NCBI GenBank assembly: GCA_009760855.2
Contig: WPIO01000017.1
Span: forward strand, 4,206,501-4,270,500
Origin: Cristatella mucedo
Taxonomy: Eukaryota; Bryozoa; Phylactolaemata; Cristatellidae
Length of the DNA stretch: 64,000 nt
Reading direction: 5' to 3'
The notes below the pieces were generated by a model, which ran no database searches, was not told where the DNA came from, and saw nothing but the letters and a program-made list of their open reading frames with translations. Positions 11,640 to 21,649 of this stretch are shown here, piece after piece; positions within the stretch are counted from its first letter, which is position 1; every line of letters begins with the position of its first letter. A program made the translations under genes and the position numbers.

Positions 11640-12592
11640 AGTAGTCTAGTTTTATACCAACTGCTAAAACTTGGGTTTGTTTGGATACGGATACCACGTC
11701 TAAGTTGGTCCATGCATTCGTGACATCTCGTCTTGACTTCTGTAACTCACTGCATGCTGGCCTACCGGCATGTGGAATCAGGTGATTACAGCTGGTGGAA
11801 AACTCTGCAGCCAGGCTTGTCTGTCGTGAGCATCGCAGTTGCCACATCACACCACTTCTTGGCGACCTGCACTGGCTAAAAAAAAATACTAGCTGATTTA
11901 ACAGCCTCTTTTTGTATAGAGACAGAAGAGACTTTACGGCTATCACCACCGCTTGTAGTGGCGATAAAGGATCGCCCACTGCAGGATTCGAGCCCATCAC
12001 ATCGGGGCCGAGGTTGTGAAAAGCAACCGCCTTACCTAGTGAGCCATTACGGCTACCAGTCAAGCAACGGATCGACTTCAAGATTTTGTCGCTTACTTTT
12101 AGATCACTTCATTCTTTGGCTCCAGCCTGTCTCTCAGATCTACTCCCCCACCAGGCCAAGCATCGTACCACCCGCTTTTCGGGTTCCAACAGTCTACCAA
12201 TACCTCGTACAAACCTCAAATCCTTTGGAGACCGTGCATTCAGTTCGTATGCTCCCAAAGCCTGGAACTCACTCCCGACTTACGTCAGAACATCTCCTGA
12301 CTTGACCACATTTAAAAAAAACTTAAAAGCACACCTATTTAGGACAGCATTTAGTGGGTCCCTGTGATTCGTCCTTCGTACGCTTATGCGCGTTGACAGG
12401 GTGCATGCTGCCACTAACCACACTTGCATGCTGACCCTGTGCATGTCACCCCTAAGCATGTTATTCTTGGCCTTTATCAAGCATGATACCGCTTACCATT
12501 CTACCGTGCTTCCAGTACAGTACAAGTAAAGTGCCTAGAAACAGATTAAGTTCTCTGATGGCGCTATATCAAATGCCTTTTTTATTATTATG
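11640..12592 (+). mobile_element. L2-A LINE, 3' half, interrupted by a SINE2
   Basis: Encodes the C-terminal part of the L2-type reverse transcriptase polyprotein: a segment corresponding to 'DTTSKLVHAFVTSCLHFCNS' of the 39-41 kb copy, then, after the SINE at 11879-12045, frames with 'LTFRSLHSLAPACLSDLLPH' and 'AFSSYAPKAWNSLPT'. It ends with the usual 3' UTR, tail hairpin and (TTA)n. Multiple frameshifts and the nested SINE make it dead. Confidence 0.88.
11879..12045 (-). mobile_element. SINE2 nested in L2-A
   Basis: A reverse-oriented SINE2 splits the L2 codons for 'LHWLPV' (compare the intact copy at 40.5 kb). The host motif 'ggcta' is present on both sides (11874-11878 and 12051-12055), consistent with a short target-site duplication. 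The B-box complement 'ggattcgagcc' is preserved. Confidence 0.87.
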
Positions 12593-12597
12593 TCGCC

Positions 12598-12789
12598 GTG
12601 ATGGCTTACTAGGTAAGGCGGTTGCTTTTTACTACCTCGGTCCCGAGGTCGTGTGTCCGAACCCTGCGGTGGGCGATTATCGCTGATTATCGATTATGGT
12701 TCGTTATCGCTGCTGCAAGCGGCGGAAGTAGCCGTAAAGGCTCTTTTGTCGCTGTACAAAAGAGGCTGTAAAATAAGCTAGCATTTTTA
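12598..12789 (+). mobile_element. SINE2 copy at the 3' end of an L2
   Basis: Starts 'gatggcttactaggtaaggc' directly after the (TTA)n of the preceding L2-A. It carries an internal expansion near 12677-12710 where 'gattatcg' is repeated, making it longer than the 151-bp reference copy at 17.5 kb. Confidence 0.88.
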
Positions 12790-12933
12790 TGTCACACATG
12801 CATATATAATTTGGTTGTAGTATCGCTGTCTAAACAAGCCCGAATTTTAGTAATATTATGTAGCTGAAAGTAGGCAGACTTGACTGCGGAGCTAATGTGG
12901 CCGTCTAATGAAAGGTCACTTTACAACTGGACA

Positions 12934-12937
<4 letters not shown>

Positions 12938-12970
<33 letters not shown>
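12938..12970. repeat. (TA)n microsatellite
   Basis: Short TA tract forming the A/T-rich 3' tail of the minus-strand SINE1 that follows. Confidence 0.9.
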
Positions 12971-12974
<4 letters not shown>

Positions 12975-13102
12975 CATTTGTATAGCGCCCCAAGAGAACT
13001 AAATCTCTATTCAAGCGCTTCACATATGCCTCAGGGCTCGAGCCCACGACCTCAGCCAGACCTTAGTCGGGGCGAGCACCTTAACCACTGAACCAACCCA
13101 GC
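12971..13102 (-). mobile_element. SINE1 copy
   Basis: Complement reads: 'gctgggttggttcagtggtt' (A-box region), then 'aaggtgctcgccccgac', B-box 'ggctcgagccc', then the L2-like tail 'gaagcgcttgaatagagatt' and 'ggggcgctatacaaatgaat'. Essentially full length. Confidence 0.92.
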
Positions 13103-13332
13103 ATATAACTTGGATTTCATGCAGGTCCCAAAGGAGATGTGCTTGCCGAGTCGATTCTGAACTTACTTAAAGTTTTATAATTTCTGAATCACACTTGGTT
13201 TTCCAAGAACTAGTAAGTTGGCAATATCGTCATTCAATTTTAGAAATCTTGCTGCCATGCATGTGCGAATGCCATCAGTACATCCTTACATGCATCAAAG
13301 GAGTTGAAAGACTTCGACGTGCTGGAAGCAGA

Positions 13333-13830
13333 CTAGATAGGATGAAAGCAAAGGTACAGCTGAGTGCCATCTGCATTGAAGTGAAAGCCTAGATTGTGCC
13401 TAGTAGTTACATCGCCAAGAGGGAGAGTATAAACCATGAAAAGAACCAGACCAAGCACCGAGCTCTTAGGTAAGCCGTTCTTCAGCGATTCTTCGGATGA
13501 TCTTAGTCCATTCACATCAATGCTTAGCGATTTTTCACTGAGATAAGACCCGAACCATTGAAGTCTTGTGCCACCGATGCCCACGCGAGATTAGAGGCGC
13601 CCGAGAAGGACTTGGGGATAGAAAGTATCAAAGGTAAGTAAAGGACGAATCACAGGCACCCACTAGATCCTGCCATAGATAGGTGCGTTTTTAATTTGTT
13701 TTAAATTTGGTCAGTCAGGGGATGTCGTGACAAAGTCGGAAGCGAGTTCCAGGCTTTGGGAGCATACGAACTAAAGGCACGGTCCCGAAAGGATTTGAGG
13801 TTTGCCCGAGATTAGGTCACTTTGGAGCAC
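13333..13830 (-). mobile_element. Two L2-A LINE fragments in scrambled order
   Basis: 13333-13600 encodes the RT core region (FGSYLSEKSLSIDVNG, then a degraded 'VPQGSVLGPVLF' block and HNLGFHF, with the YADD motif mutated to NADG). 13630-13830 encodes the C-terminal end ('...KAWNSLP...FK.NLK'). On the minus strand the C-terminal piece comes before the RT piece, so these are two insertions or a rearranged one. Not functional. Confidence 0.82.
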
Positions 13831-14134
13831 TAGATAAATGTTGCCTTATTTTTATGATTACTATTACTGTTATTATTATTACAATACCATGAATTTATGT
13901 TGCCGGCTGTAGCCCCGCTTCAGGCTAGTAGTAGCTGGCGACGAAATGGCGTTTTTATTTTTATGTGCCGCTCTCATACCCGCACTCAGACGCTCTCATA
14001 CCCGCATCAGAACGCCGTGCCTCGTTTCTTCGAGAATTGCATGCGTTTATTCAGGAGTGGAAAAACTGGCTGTCAAACTGCGAGTTTGCGTAGAGCAACA
14101 ATAACCTAACGCGCTTTCTATCCATCGAATGCAA

Positions 14135-14198
14135 AGAAAGAGAATGTCGCAGAAAGAGAATGTCGCAGAAAGAGAATGTCGCAGAAAGAGAATGTCGC
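14135..14198. repeat. Four perfect 16-bp tandem repeats
   Basis: The unit 'agaaagagaatgtcgc' occurs four times without a mismatch. Perfect identity suggests a recent expansion. The rest of 13831-14284 has nothing recognised. Confidence 0.97.
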
Positions 14199-14284
14199 AT
14201 CCTAGGTTTCTATGCATATGTGTTCTTATTACTATCATAATCTTTATCTCTAAGAAGCAATTATCGACGCGCCCTTAACTGTCT

Positions 14285-14840
14285 ACAGCTGGTGCACAAC
14301 TTCTTGGCTCGTCTGGCCTGTCGTCAACGGCCCACGGCCGTCCTTCAGTTGCAGCACTTCCATCCGAGCTTTAGTGGCTGCCTATATCAAACGTCCTATA
14401 TATTGTAAGATCCTCAGACTGGATTACAGATCACTTCAGTCGCAAGCACTAGCCGACCTATTCCATGTCTTTTCGCCTCCAGTCACGGGCTCTTTCACCA
14501 TCCGCTCCAAAGCACCTAGTCATCTTGTCTCCCTGCACTAAAATGAAACCTTTTGTGGTTCGAGTCATACACATAAAATCTCAAACTCACGTCTGCGTAC
14601 GGTCACCCACCATTTGTAATGAACCTGCAGCCTTTAAGTCGCAGCTCGAGACGCACCTGCTTTGGCCAGCTTTCCCAGCTCTGCCTCGCTGAAATGTCAT
14701 GTTCCGATGTGCTTTGCCACCGTGCCTGTGCACGATTCATGTGGTGCTATGCAATGCCATACAGTGCGCGTTACTGGCCGTAGTTCTTACTAACCGACTG
14801 TAATGAGTGTCTTCATGCTTGCTTTAGCATAGGAAACCCT
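14285..14840 (+). mobile_element. L2-D LINE, C-terminal fragment
   Basis: Degenerate frames contain a 'LVHNFLARLACRQRPT' segment and a terminal 'FKSQLETHLLWPAFP', the end of a CR1/L2-type polyprotein. The lineage differs from L2-A and L2-B; another 3' piece lies at 41.9-42.1 kb. Confidence 0.6.
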
Positions 14841-14846
14841 AAGCGT

Positions 14847-15715
14847 GTGGCTGGATTGAAAGGCTTTGCTGTTCTAATAGGTGATGCTATTGTGCGACCT
14901 TCACCGCGTGCTCTTAATCTAGGTGTCGTGTTCGACAGCTGCCTCAATTTCAAAAGCTTCATTCAGAAGACTGCCTCTACATCTAGCCATCACATCCGAT
15001 CCCTATCCAAGATTAGAAGCTGTCTCCCACAGTGGCTTGTAAAAAATTTAGCTAGCTCTTTAGTTCTGTCTCGGCTTGATTATTGTAATTCCCTTTTGGC
15101 TGGGCTGCCAAAGAAAGCTATTATGCCGCTACAGCGGACTATGAATATGGCTGCAAGGCTGGTTTTCAAGTCCCAGCGGTTTGAGCACGTGTCACCTCTG
15201 CTGAAAGAGCTAGGATGGTTGCCGGTTGAGCTAAGGATACAGAGCAAAGTTCTTACGCTGACCCACAAGGCCCGCCACGGCTTGGCTCCTTCGTACCTAG
15301 CTGAACTGCTGCATCAGTTTCAGCCTGTTCGCGCCCTCAGGTCCTGTGTGGAAAATAAATTAGCTGTCCCATTCCTCCGCTTAAAGACAGTTGGCGACAG
15401 AAGCTTGAGCTCTGCAGGTCCTAGACTGTGGAACTCGCTTCCACAATTCTTACGCAACGAAAACTATTCTCCAGCTGCCGACTATGGCACATCTTTTCCA
15501 GCGGTCCTGAACTGCTACTTCTATGCTACTCACTACCTCAACTGCTCTCCTGACTCTGCTATGCTTCCCACTTTCTCTTTGTTGCGTGAGACGAAGTCTG
15601 TTGGCTACCGAATGCGTACCGAAAGCTGCTTAGGCTGTGAGTGCGCTATACAAAACTCTCCTGCGTAACACCCACATGGTCTTTATGACTTTGTGGAGTT
15701 ACTGACGGAGATACA
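14847..15715 (+). mobile_element. L2-B LINE, C-terminal RT region (273-codon frame)
   Basis: A 273-codon open frame (first codon GTG) matches the part of CR1/L2-type polyproteins after the RT catalytic core: NLGVVFDSCLNF, 'LASSLVLSRLDYCNSLLAGL', 'ELGWLPVELRIQSKVLTLTH', RLWNSLPQFL. The 3' end is 'tacattacatta'. There is no YADD box because the 5' part is missing. The frame is nearly intact over this stretch, so L2-B is one of the younger lineages here. Confidence 0.9.
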
Positions 15716-15719
15716 TTAC

Positions 15720-15965
15720 ATTAGCATGCTGGCCAAAGGATAGTACGTATTCACTTTTCTATGCTCGTCTGAGTACGATATGTCGCGTTTCCCTTTGCAG
15801 CAAATGTAAAGTGCCTAGAAAGAAATTTTGTTCTCTGAGGGCGCTTTATCAAGTGCATTATTATTATACCGTGTATGTCACTATTCCTTGGGTACTGATT
15901 CTCTTGCCATGGAGTTAAGCGCCTAGAGTTCTCTTACGGAGCTATACAATAATTATTGTCATTAC
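15720..15965 (+). mobile_element. Two L2-type 3' tails in series
   Basis: The first (about 15720-15868) has the L2-A end 'aaatgtaaagtgcctagaaa' and (TTA)n. The second (about 15905-15965) has only 'gttaagcgcctagag' and 'gagctatacaat'. Very short 5'-truncated insertions. Confidence 0.75.
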
Positions 15966-16124
15966 TTATGGGATTTCTTCCTCTGCAAGCCGCAAAAGTA
16001 AAGTAAATTATATGTTGGATCTCGTAAATGGATGGAAATAGATTTGGCAGCCCACGCACACATTGCCGCTCGATGCAATGGCTCATTAACTACCGCGCGG
16101 CTAGTACATTCATGTACGTGCACT

Positions 16125-16835
16125 CTTATATTGAAACCTCAAACCCAGCAAGAAGATTTCAGTCTGGACTTAGAGCTAGTCCCTCCACAGAGTCAGCATT
16201 GCTTAGGGTGTATAATGACCTTCTTACGAATGCAGAATTGAGTCATGCCTTTCTGCTTGTTTTGCTTGATCTTACGACTGCGTTTGATACAATTGATCGC
16301 AAGGTTCAGGTCGTACCTCAAAGTATTGATGTGAACAAACCAAAATCCTCTGAAGAACGACTGAGGTACGAGTCTCACCTCAGGGCTTTGTGCTCGGTCC
16401 ACTTACTTTCATGGTTTATACTCTCCCTCTTTCCGATTTGATAGCCAAGCACAACATAGGCTATATATATAACTTCTATGCCAATGAGACCTTTGCTTTG
16501 ATCCCTCCAGCCCTCTACCTTCAGCACATCGAATTCTCTACACACACTTGCTGCATGTATTGCTGACATCCGCACATTTGTGGCATTAAACTTTCTCAAA
16601 TAAAATGAAGATAAAACCAACTTATTGGTTAAGGGAAAACCAAGTGCGACTCAGGAATTGGAAAGAATTATCGCTCAAAATCAGCTCTGCCAGGCTATCT
16701 CCTGCTGATACTCCACGTAATCTATGTTTCCCGTTCCAAAGTAACCTTTACCAAATGAACATATCAGCTTCACAGTCAAGTCTGCCTACTTTCAGATACA
16801 TAAAATTGCTAAAATGTATCTGGCTGTCGTTCGAG
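16125..16835 (+). mobile_element. L2-A LINE, RT region, degenerate
   Basis: Frames read RFQSGLRASPSTESALLRVY, LLVLLDLTTAFDTIDRK, then after a deletion SIDVN and a ruined YADD block, then a segment with lost reading frames. The RT palm motif 'LDL..AFDTIDH' is recognisable, but a deletion and frameshifts inactivate it. Confidence 0.85.
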
Positions 16836-17003
16836 GCTTGGCGCATTTGTTCGTCGAGCCCACCTGAGCCTGCTCCCAGTGCGTGGCATCTGCGTCTACC
16901 GCTTCGACTCTTCGGAATCAGCCGCATGTCGTCGCTGCTCTGCGGAAATGGACACGCTGCCGCACGCGCCCTCTAACTGTCTGTCGCCCGACGATACCGC
17001 CGA

Positions 17004-17148
17004 GCTGGTTTGACCCGGTGGTTAAGGTGCTCGCCCCGACCAAGGCCTGCCTGGCCGAGGTCGTGGGTTCGAGCCCCGTGGCATATGTGAAGCGCCTAAA
17101 TAGAGATTTAGTCCTCTTAATTGCTATACAAATGAATTATATGTAATT
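17004..17148 (+). mobile_element. SINE1 copy nested in the R2/NeSL-type LINE
   Basis: Full-length SINE1: 'gctggtttgacccggtggtt' A-box region, B-box 'gggttcgagcccc', L2-like tail 'gaagcgcctaaatagagatt', then an AT tail. It sits between the CCHC knuckle and the RARHN segment of the host LINE. The canonical B-box makes this one of the better preserved copies. Confidence 0.93.
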
Positions 17149-17543
17149 ATATATGCCTGCCATGAGGGCCAGGCATAACCTAATCCTGTACCGTCTGTTC
17201 AACGCCCGGCCGGATCACCTTCGGCAGTGGACGACGCTAGATAAATGTGCTTCGGTGAGCTACAGCTCACTGCGCCCGGACCTCGTTGTCGACAATGGAA
17301 CAACCGCAGTTATTATCGACGTGGCGATCCCATTTCACAGCGACGAGGATAGGATGCCCCGGGCGAAGGCCACGGATCGAAAGATCACAAAATACGCAGG
17401 CATAGCGCATGACTTTCGGTCCCAATGTCTAGCGGCGGCGTCGGCTCTGATGTTTGTAATAGGAGCACTCGGTCGCGGTACCCGGGTAACGAGCGGTGCC
17501 TCGATCCCCTTGGCACCAAAACAACGTACCGGAAGCTCTTCCG

Positions 17544-17694
17544 TGATGGCTCACTAGGTAAGGCGGTTGCTTTTCACGACCTCGGCGCCGAGTTCGAATC
17601 CTGCGGTGGGCGATTCTGTATCGCCACTGCAAGCGGTGGTGATAGCCGTAAAGGCTCTTCCGTCGCTATACAAAAAGAGGTTGTTAAATCAGCT
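17544..17694 (+). mobile_element. SINE2 reference copy with 10-bp target duplication
   Basis: 151 bp flanked by 'agctcttccg' (17534-17543) and 'agcacttccg' (17695-17704), a 10-bp duplication with one mismatch. This fixes the SINE2 ends: it starts 'tgatggctcactagg' and ends 'ttaaatcagct'. Internal B-box 'gttcgaatcc' is exact. It splits the host-LINE codons for 'RKLFR/FRKLCVSD'. Confidence 0.95.
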
Positions 17695-17879
17695 AGCACT
17701 TCCGAAAACTGTGCGTCAGCGACACAGTTCGCGGCAGCGCCGAGGTGTGGGCCCAGTTCTCCGCGGATGGAGGCGACCGTGTCGTCGTTCGGCATAGTAT
17801 CGCTCAGCCGCGAGGGAGAACTGCATACTATCTGCGCTTGCACAAAAGCTTGTGATTTTTCAACAAAATATTTTTAATT

Positions 17880-19795
17880 ATTATTTATCAATTGCATTGC
17901 TGCCAAGCACCTACAAATTCATGCTCATCAGATCACTGGTGCCCTGTTTTAGCTGCCCCAAATAAATATGCCCCCACGCTACGAAGCCGAGTTAGACAGG
18001 TTCCCAGTCTTGGGCGCCATAATGCGGGGGCGGTAGTTAACATCCACCGGGTCAGCTCTGAGCAGTGCGACAGCGGCACACTGAAAGGAAGCTCACTCAG
18101 CCCTTCTGTAGCCTATCTAGAACAAACACAGGAAGGAACAACCGTTTACCCGCACGCGTCGAAAGCCCCGATGGGCTCCCAAGCCCATCAAAACAAAATG
18201 CACTGTCCTACTCTGTGAGATATCCAAGCTCCGGGCTGTATGCGCACCGCCCGACGGACCCATTTAGATCTGTCCAAAACGAATTATCTGTACAGCCTTA
18301 TAAATATGAATGCCCCTTATCCATAAAACAGTAACGGCCTTTTGCAACTGACTCTGAGCGTACGCGGCAAAGGCCGTCGCAGCTGCTCCAGCAGCTCCGT
18401 CAAGAAAGGAAACCTTGTGCTGAGAGGTAACCCACAAATTATACATTCAGCACTAGTTCTCCAGAGTAAACAGCGTCCCTGGCTGGCCAATCACTCATCC
18501 GATGACCTCCTCCGGATTAACTTGCCATTAGTAAAAAGACGACAATTCATTAGTTGCGTATTTATGAAAACACGAGCTGTTTCTGAATTTTACATTAATA
18601 AGTTGTGTAGATTTTCGCATAGCGCAGACATGCTAGTCCGCCGCTTTACAATCGGATCGAGCTTACGCTGGAGCAACAGCTTTACACTCCAGCAACTTGC
18701 TCAATATATATCCATTCTTATATTCATGCTGACATTTGCATGACTGTAGCAAACGCAGTCTCGTGAAGATCTTGATAATGTTGAATTTTTGTGTTCGATA
18801 CATCGCGAATTTTTTCAACTTCAGTAATAAGCTACGAGCAGCTCTTGAACAAATTGTACTTGCTACTGAAAAGCGTCAATTGCCTGCCGAATGTGGTGCG
18901 ACTCCCCTTGCGAGTGTACACGTATTAAACTAATGGCGTACACATATCTATATCGTTACAAAGCTAATGCACCCTGCTTAGAAACAAATATCTCGGAGAT
19001 GAGGATTCAGCCGAAGCGTTTTATTTGCTAGCGCACGTTCGCTTCAGTATCTCCTAGCCTCAACACTCAGGATGTTTCTTTTGCATCGAACAATCTTAAA
19101 AAAGATTGTCGCAAGACAGATGTTAAAGCACATTTAAACTAGTGTTACAACTGAACACTATTAGATAGGGTCCCACTTCTCTGTATGCCGAATGATGTCA
19201 TCAGAAGTAACAACAATATTAAAAACGGCACAACTTCTCACTGGCTAATTGGCGACTTGTGACACTGTCAATCGCCGGATTCTTCCGAATAGACTACGAA
19301 CAGCGATCGATCTGACGACGTAATTCTAGCGAGGTTTGAGTTGCACCCGTAAGGTTGATACCAGACCAGTCTCGTGGAAGTTGTATGTATCACATCTAAC
19401 AGGCCCGTCACTCACGGATGTCCTCAAAGAGTGCGTTTGATCACCCACTGCTCTCCATTGATCTATAGAGAAACATGGGCAGAGAATTATAGGCTGACTT
19501 GCGGTCTGCCTAGAAAAGCCGGCTGGTAGTGGTGTAACGCCGAAGGCTCGGCGGAGTAGGCTACACCTGCCGCTTACCTAGCGGCGTTGCCTTGCGCCTA
19601 ATACCGTTCGGTGCGCGCCTACGCGCAATAAGCTGGCCGCCACGAAACGAGCGTTTTTGGCGCTGACCTGCTTACCGTTACTAAAAGGGGTCGTGAGTCC
19701 GCGGAGTGAATTGGAAAGCGAGACACACAAATTGGGGATTTTACTGAGCTTTATTCGCAAGCGCACAAAGTCGCTGCGCGTCTAGCTCAGTTTTA
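17880..19795. other. Intergenic DNA, no gene recognised
   Basis: No family recognised in 17.9-19.5 kb. At 19.53 kb the plus strand reads 'tgtaacgccgaaggctcggc', which resembles the start of some Gypsy LTRs, but no matching end or second copy was found. Confidence 0.5.
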
Positions 19796-19799
19796 TCTC

Positions 19800-20340
19800 C
19801 ACACTCCTCGCACGTTCTCAACAGCACCAACACTCTTGCGGAGGGAATACTTCTCCACACTGGGCGCGAACCGGAGCCTAAACCCTAACCGGAGAACTAG
19901 GACTCCGTTTCCACTTGTGCGGAAGGAATACCCCACACACGCCACCTCAAGCACTCCTGCGGAGGAAACACGTCTCCGCACTTAAGCTGCTTACATCTAA
20001 AATGGGGAACGACCCAAGTAGACAGAGCTCGAACCGGAGCCTAAACCCTAACTGGAGAACTAGGACTCCACACATGCCAACTCAAGCACTCTTGCCGAGG
20101 GAATACTTCTCCACACTGAGCGCGAACCGAAGCCTAAACCCTAACCGGAGAACTAGGACTCGGTTTCCACCAGTGCGGCAGGAATACTCCACACACGCTA
20201 CCTCAAGCACTCTTACCGAGGAAACACGTCTCCACACTAACGCTACTTACATCTACACTGGGAAACGCCCCAAGTAGACAGAGCTCAAACTGGAGCCTCA
20301 ACCCTAACCGGATAACTAGGACTTCACATACGCCAACTAC
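19800..20340 (+). repeat. Complex tandem repeat, ~256-bp composite unit
   Basis: The block 'gagcctaaaccctaaccgga' with its follow-on 'gaactaggactc' recurs near 19.87, 20.03, 20.13 and 20.29 kb, with spacings alternating near 160 and 96. 'ggaatacttctccacact' and 'ggaaacacgtctcc' alternate between them. A two-block higher-order unit present about twice fits best. 'aaccctaacc' is telomere-like but isolated. Confidence 0.78.
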
Positions 20341-21165
20341 GCCTAGCTCGCACCGGCAAATCCCTATGCCGAGACCACGTGCTAGCGCGCACACACAAAA
20401 CACAAAAGAAACACAGAATGCCAGCTCGGGCGCGATACGACCGTATTCGGTGGAGTCCACCGAATCCTCCTAGCGCTGTCTTGTCCTGTTCCGTCCATCG
20501 TCGGCGGACAGCCCGCCCTCCTCCATCGCTTTCAGAGAAACGAGTCTGACGGCGTTGAAGCGCAGAGCCGGACAGAAGACCAGAAGAGACCAGAGACACA
20601 ACACACAGAGCGAGCGTCGCTCGACTCTTAAATACTTCGCTGAGACAATGGGGCCAGAACTTAGTGGTATTGGGCCCGACACCTTGGCCCATTACGGTAA
20701 GGAATTAATACCGTCCCCAGGCCACTGGAATGTCCCCTCTGTCCAGCTTGAATGGCGAATGGCTTCCAGACGATTCTTTTTGGACAGAGTGATGGCGAAG
20801 GTTGACAGGTCAGCCAACATCAATCAGCAGCTCCCGCGGGTATCGGGCCAATTCTAAAGGCCGAATCGCCACCGCTAGTCAGAGAGCTTCCTGGCTTGCT
20901 CTTAAGCCCTTGCTCTCTAACCGCACCGACGCTCCTCTCTGGCTCACTGCTCCAGGACATAGGAGTTCTAGCCCGCCTCCGAACAGCTCTTGTTCGGGCT
21001 AAAATTCAGCCAAGACCAGCAGGGCGCTACCGTGGTGTCGTTCAGTGCTGTCCCATTTTGGTCCCCTCCCCGTCTTCCGAGCGAACAACATCTATCAGTA
21101 AAATTGATTAGCACCTGAACGTACCCCACCCCCCTGTTTTCAGCAGTGCAACTCTGAAAGCAGCA
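20341..21165. other. Intergenic DNA, no gene recognised
   Basis: GC-moderate sequence with short frames on both strands that shadow one another. Possibly the remainder of the element carrying the tandem repeats at 19.8 kb. Confidence 0.45.
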
Positions 21166-21170
21166 TAGAG

Positions 21171-21611
<441 letters not shown>

Positions 21612-21649
21612 AGCAAGATGTTGCTGCTTAATAGATTTTTTCGATAGAG

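Larger units (their letters stand above)
16848..17870 (+). mobile_element. R2/NeSL-type LINE with restriction-like endonuclease, C-terminal fragment
   Basis: Three pieces of one C-terminal domain are separated by two SINEs. Piece 1 has the CCHC knuckle 'CRRCSAEMDTLPHAPSNC' (16927-16980). Piece 2 (17149-17543) reads RARHNLILYRL, LRPDLVV and VIIDVAIPF, then K..KY: the PD...D catalytic core of the restriction-like endonuclease of R2, R4 and NeSL-type elements. Piece 3 (17695 on) reads 'KLCVSDTVRGSAEVWAQF', the usual C-terminal block. Removing the SINEs restores the order, and one frameshift lies near 17460. The RT domain is absent because an L2 fragment abuts on the left. Such elements insert site-specifically in some clades; the target cannot be inferred from this piece. 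Confidence 0.85.

Noticed and set aside
14135-14198. Regular short repeats as a CRISPR array
   Set aside because: Units abut with no unique spacers, and the DNA is clearly animal.
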